This document shows positions 23,872 to 36,100 of a stretch of 64,000 bases of DNA, piece by piece. The stretch is from contig JAPQWV010000498.1 in assembly GCA_027422505.1 (NCBI GenBank), positions 186,001-250,000 of the forward strand. The letters run 5' to 3'. Positions within the stretch are counted from its first letter, which is position 1, and every line of letters starts with the position of its first letter. The translations under genes and the position numbers were made by a program. The notes beneath the pieces are model-generated. The model saw only the letters and a list, made by a program, of their open reading frames with translations. It ran no database searches and was not told the origin of the DNA. Source of the DNA: Craterostigma plantagineum (taxonomy: Eukaryota > Streptophyta > Magnoliopsida > Lamiales > Linderniaceae).

Positions 23872-25067
23872 CAAACCAAGGCATGTGCACGTTTCTTCGA
23901 GGTGATTTGCAATTGCACCACATATTCATTTCGGATATCTACGAACACAATACACTAAATAAGAATCGAAATCCAACACCAAGATCAGCCATGTTCCAAT
24001 TAACTTTATGTATTGCAGTTAATCTCATTGAAGAATACATTTTTCTACTTCAACGACGACTGTGATGGTATTGATTAGGGTTTTCGCCTATATCTAAACT
24101 CTGAATGTTCTACACTAGGAAAGTAAATACTTATTACATCATATTCTCATATAAATTAATGTTATTCACACCATCATAGTAGACGACAAACAATAGCCAT
24201 CTGGGGCCGTGATATCTTACAGATAGATGTATTGACAACTCCAACAGTGAATATACTGTGAAGTGATCAAGAATATACTTAATATAAGTGAATATTTAAA
24301 AATGTAACGCAATAACTAGCAATTATTTGGGTTGTTGTGCTCGTTTGTTAATTATTGCATTATCGTAATTTAATCCATCACAAAGTGATATCCAAGAAAT
24401 GGTTCATGACACTAAACGCATATTACAGCAGCCCTTTCAATCTTTTCACGATAGAGCTACTTCAGGTAAATTAAGTAAATTTTATCGTAATGAGTTGTAT
24501 AATAGAACTGGATGGAGAGATAATATAAACTACGCAGTGAAACTTTTTAAGTGTGATTTCATCACATGTGGCGGCTCTTAAATAAATTTCGATAATATAT
24601 GATAAAACGTCTCATTCTCGCAAAAGGCGGTTGATTGGTGGAAGATTCTGCATACCAATAAATCTATATTTAGAGGAAGTAGAGATTTTTTGACAGGGTT
24701 TTCAATATTTTATTAATTACAAGTTAATAATTATGGGGCGTGCCAATTACAAATCAAAATAATGATATAATATTGAGCATAGTGATGGCACATTGTATGA
24801 ACTAAAGATTTGATTCGATAATTTATATGTGTAGTTGGATGTTATTATCATGGGGCAGCTGGTGTTCTTGAAAATCTTATCTGCTCTAGTTAAATATATA
24901 GGCAATGACTTTTTTATATTTTAATAAAGGAGCCTCACATCGGAGAGATTATGCTATGAAAAGTGGACAGCACAGCAATGTGTCGCAATCGTCAACTTTT
25001 TGGCATATTTTTCTCTTGCAAAATGTCGTTTGTTTGATGTAAATTAAAATATTTTTAGGGAAAATGA
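23872..25067. other. Intergenic, nothing recognised
   Basis: AT-rich DNA between the MITE and tRNA-Asn. The open frame at 24399-24581 has no recognisable family. I see no further RNA gene. Confidence 0.4.
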
Positions 25068-25084
25068 GCTGGAGTAGCTCAGCT

Positions 25085-25117
<33 letters not shown>

Positions 25118-25141
25118 AAGGTTCAATCCCTTCCTCTAGCG
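25068..25141 (+). tRNA. tRNA-Asn (GTT anticodon)
   Basis: 74 nt from GCTGGAG to the discriminator G. The acceptor stem GCTGGAG pairs with CTCTAGC (one G-U). D arm AGCTCAGCTGGTTAGAGC, anticodon loop CTGTTAA with GTT, and T arm GAAGG-TTCAATC-CCTTC are all complete. No intron. It differs from the usual plant nuclear tRNA-Asn mainly by compensated changes in the T stem. A TTTTT terminator lies just downstream. A functional nuclear gene is likely. Confidence 0.95.
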
Positions 25142-25553
25142 ATTATTTAATTTTTAATTATTTTAACCATCGCGGGAAAGTGATGCATATCGATCATTTA
25201 TTAAAAGCCCAACTATACAATACAGCATTTATAATGGGCTTTAATATATTGTTTGCATTTGGTATGGAAGCATCTTAAGAAAATAAATATTACATGTCAG
25301 GACCAGACGAGACTTTCTGATCTAACCGACAAATAATAATCGCAAATCGAGAAAATAAAACAAATTGAGAAAGTTAAAAAGGTAATTAATTAAGCGAGAC
25401 AGACAGACAGCAGTGTGCCACTACAAGTTTCATTTCCGACAAAAATAGTCCGTTGTAATTGCAATTCAGCCCTTCCTTATTGTACCCAAACAAAAACAAA
25501 AGGAGTGACGAGACAAAAAAGAAAAGTTAAATTATCAGACGTGAATGTAAATA

Positions 25554-26049
25554 GGAAAAATTCCTTATCAGGTCCTGTCAATTAAACTTCCTGTTCAGTA
25601 TCCCTGCGAAAAATTCTTCCTGTTAAGTATCCATCTGCAAAAGGTTGTGTGTTTAATACTCCTAAACAGTGAACGGACGGAAATAACCTCTTCAATTTCT
25701 GGTATAATAGCATAATCAGTTGGTATATGTCCAATTTTATTGTATAAAATTCGAATTATAATAACGGAGTATAATGTTGGAACATTTTGTATAATTTCTA
25801 CAAATGTCTGGTATAATTTCAATTTTATTGGTATAATAACAAGTTTTGTTGATATAATTCATGTGAAATAATTTATCTTCAATGGAATATGTGAGACAAC
25901 GGTATTTTTGTCTTTTTAACGCTGAAAAGACCTTTATAGGTACTGAACAGGAAGAAATTTTCAAATAGATATTTATAAGGAAGAAATAATTCGAGTGGTA
26001 TTTAAGAGGAATTTTAAACTTTGGCAGGGAGTGATAAGGAATTAACTCA
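25554..26049. mobile_element. MITE-like element with 8-bp direct repeats (hAT-like TSD length)
   Basis: AATTCCTTATCA near the left end is mirrored by TGATAAGGAATT near the right end, with looser similarity continuing inward (TTCCTGTTCAGTA and its complement). The 8-bp repeats TGTAAATA flank it exactly (25546-25553, 26050-26057), the duplication length of hAT transposons. The interior is AT-rich with several GGTATAAT motifs and no coding capacity. The terminal five bases do not pair well, so the exact borders are uncertain. Confidence 0.5.
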
Positions 26050-26448
26050 TGTAAATAATAGTCGGTAGAGGAGAGGGTCAACTCTAGACATTTGACCATA
26101 AAATAGAACATTTCAACATATAAAACACACGTGGTCCCTACTTAGCCTGTTCTGTTCATTTACCATATTACCCTTCAATTCCTTTATTTTTTTAATACAA
26201 GATGGTATTTTTCCTGTACTGTATTATAATACCAAGATGTTAATTATAAAGTTAGAAAACAGAGAAAAACCTCCTTCCTTACACACAACACACACAAAAA
26301 TCACATGGTACTTACCTTTTACTTCACCCAAAGTACCAAACACTAAACTAATGTAATAAACTGCCCACATATATTCCCTTCAACGCCTTCCATTAACACT
26401 CCACCAAACACCAAACAAAGAACAATCGACGCCAAAAAAAATAACGCC

Positions 26449-28000
26449 ATGGATCATCCTCCGATCTATGGCGTAGCAATCGCAATACTCCTCGCCGGAA
26501 TCTTCACCTTCCCACCGCCGGCATTGTCCCAAAAGTCGCCTGAAAAAGCCGCTCCACAGCAGATCAACTCCAACTCAATCCTCGTCGCACTGCTCGATTC
26601 TCACTACACAGAGCTCGCCGAGCTCATTGAGAAAGCCCTTCTCCTCCAAACCCTCGAACTCGCCGTCTCCGAGCTCAACATCACCGTATTGGCACCGACG
26701 AACGACGCCCTCCGCCGCGGCGTCGACCCAGAGTTCCGGCGATTCTTGCTCGAGCCGCGCAACCTGAAGTCCCTGCAGAACCTCGTCCTGTTCCACATTC
26801 TGCCGTCGCGCATTGAGTCGGGGAAATGGCCGGCCGGAAAACCTAAGTGGCACGGCACTCTCTTGTCGGAAAAGTACGAGAAGGTGCTTCTCCACGTGGA
26901 CGGTAATGGCGCCGGAACCGTAGACGCCGTCACAAAGGTTACCAGGCCGGACGACGTCGTTCGCCCTGATGGAGTCATACACGGCATTGACAAGCTTATT
27001 GTTCCTAAATCCGTACAAAACGAGTTCAATCGACGGCGGAGTTTGCGGGATATTACCGCCGTGTTGCCGGAAGGTGCGCCGGCGGTCGATCCCAGGACAC
27101 GCAGGTAATTATACTAAGGATTCTTACATTGGGCCATAATTTGTTCGTCCGTACACCAATCTTGGTGGGCGTTAATGTAAGGAACCAGTTTTCTTGAAAG
27201 AACCAATTTTTAACCTTAAAAGATGTCGGAGAAGTTTGATAAGAAGAGTCACTTGATTTCAGTTCATAATCCTTAATCTGATTCAGCAATTCTAATTCGC
27301 CACTGCAATTTCTTCTTGTTTTTTTTTCGTTCACAGGCTAAAAAAGCCCGGCCCACCACTTCCCGCCGGCGCCCCGCCGACCCTACCAATCTACGACGCC
27401 ATGTCCCCCGGCCCATCCCTAGCACCCGCCCCGGCGCCAGGGCCCGGCGGGCCCCACCACCACTTCGACGGCCACAAACAGATCAAAGACTTCATACAAA
27501 CTCTCTTACACTACGGAGGCTACAACGAAATGGCGGACATCCTCGTCAACCTAACGTCCTTAGCCGCCGAGATGGGCCGGCTCGTGTCGGAAGGATACGT
27601 ACTGACCGTTCTGGCGCCGAACGACGAGGCGATGGCGAAGCTGACCGCCGACCAGCTGAGCGAGTCCGCCGCGCCGGAGCAAATCATGTACTACCATCTG
27701 ATACCTGAGTATCAGACGGAGGAGAGCATGTACAGCGCCGTGAGGAGGTTCGGAAAGGTAAAGTACGACACTCTGAGGCTGCCGTACAAGGTTGTTGCCG
27801 AGGAAGCAGATGGGTCGGTTCGGTTCGGGAAAGGAGACGGGTCAGCGTATTTGTTCGACCCGGATATTTATACGGACGGGAGGATTTCGGTGCAAGGGAT
27901 TGACGGGGTTTTGTTTCCGGCGGAGGAGATCGGCGGTCGTCGGAGTAGTAGTAAGGCGGTGGTGGCTGAGGTTGCGTCGGAGCCGAGGAGAGGTATGTAA
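26449..28000 (+). CDS. Fasciclin-like arabinogalactan protein, two FAS1 domains (FLA15-18 group)
   Basis: Secreted cell-wall glycoprotein. Two exons, 26449-27104 and 27337-28000, give 439 residues. A signal peptide (AIAILLAGIFTFPPPALS) is followed by FAS1 domain 1 at about 40-190, with LNITVLAPTNDAL and the closing DGVIHGIDKLIVP. A Pro/Ala-rich linker (SPGPSLAPAPAPGPGGP) offers AP/SP sites for arabinogalactan attachment. FAS1 domain 2 at about 265-415 holds YVLTVLAPNDEAM and ISVQGIDGVLFP. The C-terminus (SEPRRGM) is not hydrophobic, so no GPI anchor is predicted, as expected of the FLA15-18 clade. The intron interrupts the linker between the domains. GC-rich codon use contrasts with the AT-rich flanks but is shared with other single- or two-exon genes here. 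Confidence 0.94.
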
Positions 28001-29126
28001 TGTAAAAATGAATGTTGTTGGCTAGTTTTCTTTGCTACTGTTTTTTAATATTTAAAAGATTTATACATAGTAATACACTGCTTTTTTGTCCGTTTCTTAC
28101 CGTCTTAAGATGATTGATTAAATTCCTCCGAAAAAAAAAGATGATTGATTAAATTTAACATTTAATTAAACTATATGTATTTTATTTTATGTTTGATTTT
28201 CAGGGAAATTAATGGAAATTGCATGTAGAATACTTGGGTTAAGGGGGCAAGAATCTCATTTCTCTGCCTGTCATTAAGATTTTGGGCTCGTGGAAAATAA
28301 ATGCTATTGAGAAGAGCGGAGAAATGGAGTTGCGTACACAAAATATTTTGATAAAATGTTCTTTTTTCGCATTTATTGTTGAGTTATAATATAATTTACA
28401 TATTTGATATGAAATGACAGTTCTTATTGGAGAGATTTCCTTCTCATTTTGTATATTTTCCATTTTCTCTCTGTTACTTTTTCTTTGCTATTTATTATCT
28501 TTATGAAGCTGTAATTACATTTCCCATTATTTATCCTTATAAAAAGTCTTGGAGACTGCCGTTTGATCTGTCCCTTTATGTAGAATTATAGGCGAATTTA
28601 TAAATAATGACGAGTATTAGTTGTCCATCCATACTATATACGGATTTTATTTGATCTGCCGACAGTCATGTCTAAATGAGAAAGCTGCAAATTAGGGAAT
28701 TAGTTAATTTCAAGTTGTTTTTTTTACTTGATTTAAAAATAACTAAAATAAAAGTAGATCGAATTTGGAATTAATCGTGTCAGAAATATAATGATTTTGA
28801 TATAAGTGGTAGATGATATGTGGCTTTTAACACGAGATGCACTGTCATGTTCATATTTCAACAATATGCAATTGCTAGAGACCCACATGTTCATTTATTA
28901 TTCCAATACACCTTATCGATCGTTACAAATTTTATGTAATAATATGAAAAATCGGAGAGAAAAAAAGCATATTACACAAACAAAATCCTGATTACGATAT
29001 ATGTTTTGCTTCAAATCGGACAAAGAATATAGCAAACAGACATGAACATGCAACAAAAGGTATTCACAAAAATACAGTGGAGTTTCACAAACAAGAACTT
29101 ACAAGTGTTGATCATTATCTCTCTTC
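28001..29126. other. Intergenic between convergent genes
   Basis: 3' regions of the fasciclin gene (+) and the WVD2-like gene (-). A short duplicated patch with AAGATGATTGATTAAATT occurs at about 28.11 and 28.14 kb. No gene or transposon recognised. Confidence 0.45.
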
Positions 29127-30858
29127 TCAGCCTTCGTTGCCAACGGTATCATTTCCTCCATCAATATCTGAAGAATTCTTCTCAACACCTTCTGAATTTT
29201 GAGCTTTGTCTTTGTCCTCTGATTCCATTACAGCTTCAGCCTTCTTGGTTGCTGGAGATCCTTGACTACTAACCTTCGACAAGGAGCTTTTCTTGGTCGT
29301 TACTTTCTTCGGAGACTTCTTTAGTGCCTTGCCAGCATCAATACTTACTCGTCGATTAACATTCGCTACGCCTTTTTCGCCTGCATTATCAGAATTAGAG
29401 CTATTTGTCTTGTTTCGTCCGAGTTTCGGCGATATGGGACGTGTAATAGGAATCTGCAGAGTGTTAGTACAGAAGCTATAAGGACATCATCATATCTTTG
29501 TAGTGATTACTTGAATTAACATGAGATATTATGAGTTGTTCACCTTCTTCAGTTCAACTTTTGGAGGAGGTTCCTTATAGAAACTTGGCATAGGCGTGGC
29601 TTTAAACGTCAAGCTCTTCCTCAGTTTCTTTATCTCCGCCTCTTGATTTTCCTAAAATCAGTAAAGTGAACGAATCAGAGGTGGGCTTTTGATATCGAAA
29701 CTCACCCGTCATAAACAGACAAAGACAAACACCTTTGATTTGGCCTGCAAGCTATTTGTCTCCATTTCCCTGGCATGTTTCTGCTCTTCTATCTTCGAAA
29801 AGAACTGGTAAGAAAAACACATAGTTGTTTGAGCTCTGAAATAGTTACAGAAGAATGATATATCACACTTTTTTCTTAAAGTGCGTTAACTACCTGTTTT
29901 CGCCTTTCAGCTCGCTCCTCCAATCTGAAGGAGAAGGCAGATGTGTTGATCTTCTGCTGCATCCTAAGAGCAGGAGAGTAGCAGTAGTCAGCTTACATAT
30001 ATACAAATCATTTTTCTCCTAAAGTAAATATACATAAAAAGAGCCATGAAGAAGTGAAGGAAACAAGATTGTCTTTAGTTGAAGCATACGATGAAGTAGT
30101 AGAACGAGCATCCTCGTCATGTTTTACATCCAATCCATCTGAACTTTGCTCGACCACTCTGATCACATCAACCATAAGTAACTTACTATGTTTATCAGAT
30201 CATTAAAAGATTTATTGAGTTCAAACCAGAGAAGTAGCAACTTACTCATTAGCTACAAGTTTAGTTGCAGTTCCATTGGTAGCTACTTGTTTCCCAGACT
30301 CAATCTGATCCATGTAAACAAATAGTCCCATTAATGACAAAAGGAAAGAGTCAAAGAAAGTATAGAAGCTTTTCTTCTTTTTTTTTGTTGTCCGTCCTTT
30401 CCTACCTCAGAACGAACACGGCTAGGCAAAGTGGAGCGCCTGCTGGTCGTAGTTGCTTTAGAGCTTTCATTACCATTCTTCCGAGGTTGCTCCCCTGCAA
30501 CCACGTCAACGCTTCTCCGCGATATGTCTGAGAATCTCCCTTTCGAAGGGAAGGAGAGGCTCTTCTGCATCGAACTCTGTTTCATAGTTGTCCTTAGACT
30601 TAATGAGATCGATCCCTTCGAATCAGATTTATCCTTGGCAACTTTATCTTTCTTCAATCCGTTGCCCTTGGTGATTTTACCCTCGCTTGGAGATGGATTA
30701 AGGCACTCTTTGTCTGTGATGGCATCATCTTCATCTCCCCCTTTAACGAGGTCTTCCTTGTTTACTGTATCAACACTGAACCCACCTTCTTCCTCCATAG
30801 ATTTCTCGAAGATAACATTCTTCTCGTGTTCGTGAGGAACGCCATTTTCAGACTCCAT
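29127..30858 (-). CDS. WVD2-like (WDL) microtubule-associated protein, TPX2 domain
   Basis: Binds cortical microtubules and affects anisotropic cell growth. About eight exons. The first (from 30858, [14 protein letters not shown]) encodes an acidic then basic Ser-rich region ending [13 protein letters not shown]. Two short exons follow ([40 protein letters not shown]). The TPX2/KLEEK domain spans four exons: [70 protein letters not shown], and the start of the last exon with [14 protein letters not shown] Lys/Ser-rich tail closes the protein and the stop is at 29127-29129. Similarity is to the longer WDL4-6 type. Exon borders were read by eye. Confidence 0.88.
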
Positions 30859-30899
30859 TTTAACTCACAAATCTGCGAAAATTACTCCACTTTTTCAGT

Positions 30900-33100
30900 A
30901 CACACAAATCTTACTGACAGAAAAAAAAAAAACTGAAATCACAAACCAATCCTTGGATAGATTGGCAATACTTCGCCGTGAAATCCTAGCTGCTTACTTC
31001 TTCTTGCCCATCATCCTCTGTTTATTTATTTAATAGGTGATCATATCGTGTAAGGTTCGACAATGCCATGAGATAGTGATGCTGCTGCCCTCGTTTATTG
31101 AAATAAATAAATAAATAAATAAGAAGAAAACGACATGGCTCAGTTTCATGGAAGCTCAAATGACGAAACTACCTCCCCTCATCTCCTACACTCCACGCTC
31201 GCGGCAAAGGGCGAAACGGTAAAATCCCGTCATCCAATGATTGTTGTAGACAGCGTACTAAGATGAAGAACGTGGGAGGGGCTACGCAGAGAAACAAAAA
31301 ACCCGGCCGGTTCGGCGCTGTCGTGACGTGGCACGAGGGAGCAACGTGATTGGTCCGCGCCTTGACTCCGTTACTACCAACCGTTGATTGTGAGCTGTCG
31401 GAAACATGCCTCGGTGGCACATGGACGATCCAACGGCTGATAATAAGTGACGCCCCTCGTGCGATGAGATCTGCGCCGTCGATTACGACACGGGCCAAGT
31501 CATTTCTCTCCCTTCCCACGCTGGAGAATAGGTGGCACGTTGTATTCGAAGTGGAATTCGTCGCCGTACTAATCAATAATTATTACAGCACTCTTTACGA
31601 TTGTCTTAATTAGGTGTACGTACTAACATCTTTCTGATTATTGATTAGTAAAATAACGTCGAGCTAATTACTTATTTGTGAATTCTTCAAATCCAAGATT
31701 ACTCTTATGTGATGTTAGCACATGTAATGTACATATTGAAGAGTATCCGAGGTAGAGCAATCTAGTTCCTCAATTCTACATCAATGATGGAGAGGCCCAA
31801 TTTAATTTTCGTCGTCTTTATTTTGTTCTTGTTTGATTTCTAACATCCATTATTTCGAGCGACAATGGAACGTGTTAGATTCCGGGAATAATATCAAGGG
31901 GCTTTTAAAGTTTAGGACACCAAGTTTCATTTAGAAAGATGGGGACCTGTAGTCTGCTCGATACACGTAAGTGTTTTTCAGTACTACTTCATGGATATGT
32001 AGTAACACTTCGTGGACCTGTAGTACCACTTCATGATTCTGCAGCACCATTTCATCATTCTGCAGTACCACTTAATTATTTTGCATTACCACTTCGTCGT
32101 TTTGCAGCACCACTTATGTGCCTGACACGTAATTACACCTAATATCAACCTAGAGCGTTCAATTCTTCAATAACATTAACCAAGTATTCCACTAGCGGGT
32201 GTGCTGTATATAAAAATATATAAATTTGATATTAATAGTAATGAACCAAATATAGTTAGTGGGGGATTTTTTTTATTTTTTATTTAATTTTTTTAAACTG
32301 GCGTACCAAATTGAGACTAAATTGACAGTTTATACGCACCCCACGCTTAATAAAAGATTATGGATAAACGACCTAACATGGCATTGCAATATGAAAATCA
32401 ACATTGTTTGTGACGGTCTAATATCCAAGTTTCTAAATTTAGATAATCAATCTATTCTATCTGGAAATTGATAAATAACCTATTAAGGAAATAATGTATG
32501 TATAAAGAAAGCTCTTTTTTTTTTTTTTTGTTTGAAATGGGAATAAAGAAAGCTCGGTATTGTGAAGTAAATTTAGAGAGCGTGTTAATTCGCGCATCAG
32601 AGAAGTTAATACCACATTTGACCTCCAAATCTTACAAGAAAAACAATAACATGAAAAAAAAAAACATCTTATCAAGATTTCCATGTCAGAGTTATACAAC
32701 AATCTTTATCCAAGCATGATCCAATCTGTAAATGTTTTCCTTACATCGAGCTATGATTACGAACAGTAGACCCCATCCATGAGGTATAGAAGACGACGAC
32801 GACATTCAATTCAATTACAGAAGCACGAACGTAAAGCTGGGTCCACGCGTCGGTAGATGAAGAAAGTAAATACTTTTTTCGTTGGGTCCCATTTTTCTTC
32901 CTTTCCCATTCATTTGAATCCTTATTTCTTTCCTTTCTTGATTAATCGATCTTGACTTGCATTGATAGCCACGTAGAACAATAGTTGGTCTTGGTACTGC
33001 TTTTTTCTGTCCTACCGCGTCGACGGCAATATTATAATATCTACTGATTTGAGGACAAAGGAAATTTTAATTGTGCCGTTGAGCTCTGATCTGAACTCTT
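30900..33100. other. Intergenic, divergent promoters; holds a 21-bp tandem repeat
   Basis: Between the WVD2-like gene (-) and the EDR2-like gene (+). Apart from the tandem repeat listed separately and an (AAAT)n run near 31.1 kb, I see no gene. The open frames at 31169-31613 lie in GC-richer DNA without family resemblance. Confidence 0.45.
31975..32121. repeat. Degenerate 21-bp minisatellite, about seven units
   Basis: Successive units follow CTGCAGTACCACTTCATCATT with 2-7 changes each; the period is 21 bp without indels. Because 21 is a multiple of three, the plus-strand frame reads as a seven-residue repeat (VVPLHDS, AAPFHHS, AVPLNYF, ALPLRRF). I consider that frame (31939-32142) fortuitous. 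Confidence 0.85.
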
Positions 33101-33107
33101 TTCGCTG

Positions 33108-36100
33108 ATGGCTTCGGGCCCAATAATCGATAAGAGCGGGAGTGCCACGTCTCCGACGAACGGAGATTCGAGCTTGAACATGGAAAAGACTGACAGCAAT
33201 CATAGCTTGAGAAGTAACAGCAGTGGGCGTGGTGAGAGGTTCGAATATTTCGGGTGGGTTTATCACTTGGGAGTTAATTCGATTGGACAAGAGTATTGCC
33301 ACCTGAGGTTTCTGTTCATCCGAGGAAAGTACGTGGAGATGTACAAACGCAACCCGCAAGAGAATCCTGGGATTGTATGGTTTCAACACCTTTTTCACTT
33401 TCTTGCTGTTTTCTTTTTTATGTATGTGTTTTTCTCCTCACGTGCTTTGTTTTGCCTCAAGAGAAGAAATATAGTGTGTGGAAAAAGGACGGTTTTGTTT
33501 TTCCTTTGAATGGTCTGGTCTGGCAAGTCACTTCGATGGTCAGATGTAATAGGATCTGATGTTTGGTTGCTGTAGTGAAATTAAATTCTGAAGTTAGTTT
33601 CTCAATTTGAGAACTTTGCCCACCGATGCAAAGTGTGTATAGTCTTATTGGAGAACTTGGTGATTTGCTTTAGAAGGCTTGATTATTTCGAACAGATGAA
33701 TGTTGGCTTTCTTACATCTGAGATAATGTTGAATTTTGCAACTGAAATGTTATTAATTCAGAAACCAATAAGGAGAGGAGTCATAGGACCTACACTTATG
33801 GTGGAGGAGTTGGGTCATCGGAAGGTCGACCGTGGTGTAAGGACTCTAATCCTCTATCACTCCATGTTTGTTGTGAATCTTTTCTCATGGAGCCATTTTA
33901 TCTTTTTTAATCGATATCTGAAAGTTCAGAAATTACGTTGTAGGATGTTTACGTGCTGAGGTTCTACAATCGGCTGGATGAAGCTAAAAGAGGAGATGTA
34001 AGCACTAATTTCATCGCGTTTTACTTTTGGCACGATTTTAGTCATATATGCTTGCATTTCATGCTGCTTTTTAAAATGTATAGTCATTTTCTAATATTTG
34101 CTTGCATTGCATTGGAAAAAAAACGTCTTTATGTTGCAAGATTGCTTGTGCTACGGCTGGTGATGCTCGAAAATGGATGGAAGCATTTGATTATGCTAAG
34201 CAACAGGTAGATGACAAGCTGACCGTGGAAGATGAGTATGCATATTATTTGTTGAAAAAAATAAACTGTTTTCTTAATGTTATAGGTGGAATATGAGCTC
34301 TCAAAAGGTCGTAGTGTAAGGGACAAGCTGACCATGGAAGATGAGTATGTGTATATTTTTTCTTAGATATTTTTTGTGGCTTTATTGATACATAGAACTG
34401 GGTTTACTTTTCATGTAGATAACGGTAAATGATGAACTTTCAAGAAGATATACATCATGTATCTTTGCAGTGGATGCATTTTGCTGCCGTGATGAACACT
34501 TCTTCTATGCATAATCCTTTAAACATAAGCATAAATCATTGATCTAATTGATTCTTCTTTCTGTTATCAAGGATTAATCTTGACGGGCATCGCCATAGGG
34601 TGCGTAAGTACGCCCACGGTCTGAAAAAGTTAGTGCGGATAGGACAAGGTGAGCACCTTCTCGACCAGTTTAAAATTATCATTGTTAAATTTTTGCCAGT
34701 GAAAACTATGCGGAAAAATATCGTTAAGTTTTATTCCAACACTTCAGTATTGTGTTTTTCTCAGGACCCGAAGTGCTTCTGCGTAAGGCCTCAAGCTTAG
34801 GTGACGATAGAGTGGATGCTTATTTTGATGCAGATGGTGGTGGGGATGCTATTGAGGCACATCAATGGAGATGTGTCCGTACAATAAATGGTAAGCTATT
34901 GTTCTTTTATTAAGTTTACACTTACTCAGCTATCCATATCGAACTCAAATCAAATACACAATTCCTTACTCTAAGGTTGCTTGACTAGTCGAATTTGGAG
35001 CCAGGCATAAGAAACTTGCTAAATGGGTCTCTGATTATTTAGACATTATTTTCAGGGGTGAGGATATTTGAAGATGTGGCTGACTCAAAGGTAGACGTTC
35101 TTCTGAGATTTTAGTGTCACCGAATTCATTTATTTTTGTTAAATGTGTTTGAAGAATAGTGTGTTGTTGTATATCTAAAGCTGTAAAACATGATGCACAG
35201 CTAATCTTTCAATTTCCGAATCTACATAGAACTTTCTTCCACCATTTTTTTTCTCTGCTTAACATGCAAACTAATATTTTCTCTGCTTAACATGCAAACT
35301 ACTAAGACAGTTTGTCCACGTTGCTTATTATTTCATGATGTTTAAGGAATCTTATTCAGTCAGTTTTAACTATAATAATTTCACAGTTTCGTTCCTTTTC
35401 CTTTAGAGTGGTAAAGGCATTCTGGTGAAGGCTGTTGCTGTTGTTGATGCTACTGCCGATACTGTATTCGAAGTGCTATGGACTCTCAATCGGCTCAAGA
35501 GATATGAGTGAGTTAGAGTTAGTTAGCTCAATATTTTCGTACTCCATTTATTTCCAGTTAAGAATGCTAACAGTCATTTGCAGGTGGGATACTTTGACAA
35601 GTGACTTGCAGTTGGTTGATTCTGTAAATGGACATTATGATGTCGTTTATGGGACCTTCGACCCACGCTATTTGACTTGGTGAGTTGAGTTTGTTGACCT
35701 TTTCAATATCCCCGTGATTTTCTCACTTCGTTGTCAAAAGTAGCATTTGGGGAGAAGGTAATATCTGCTTGCTCTGTATATCACAGGTGGAAATCAAAAA
35801 GGGATTTTGTCTTTTCAAGGCAGTGGTTTCATGGGCAAGATGGAACGTATAGTGAGTGTTTCTTTGATAAACCATGTATATTCTAAGAAATTCTTCAATT
35901 GGTCACTCTTGATTTTTGAAGTTGGAAATATTAATCTGGGCAGAAAGAGAAAGGTTAAAAATGCAGCAAATGTTTTGTTTCTGAGCACTGACCCTTGGTA
36001 CTTATTCACCAATGCAGCAATTCTGCAGTTTCCTTGTTCGCACAAGAAGTTGCCTCCAAAATCTGGATATACACGCACAAAAATAAACCGTAAGATTTTT

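Noticed and set aside
24399..24581. 60-codon frame near the MITE
   Set aside because: No recognisable family, isolated in AT-rich DNA, no splice partners.
24932..24945. CCTCACATCGG, close to the plant snRNA upstream element
   Set aside because: No correctly spaced TATA box and no snRNA sequence downstream.
26575..27029. Two long antisense frames inside the fasciclin gene
   Set aside because: Shadows produced by GC-rich codon use of the real gene.
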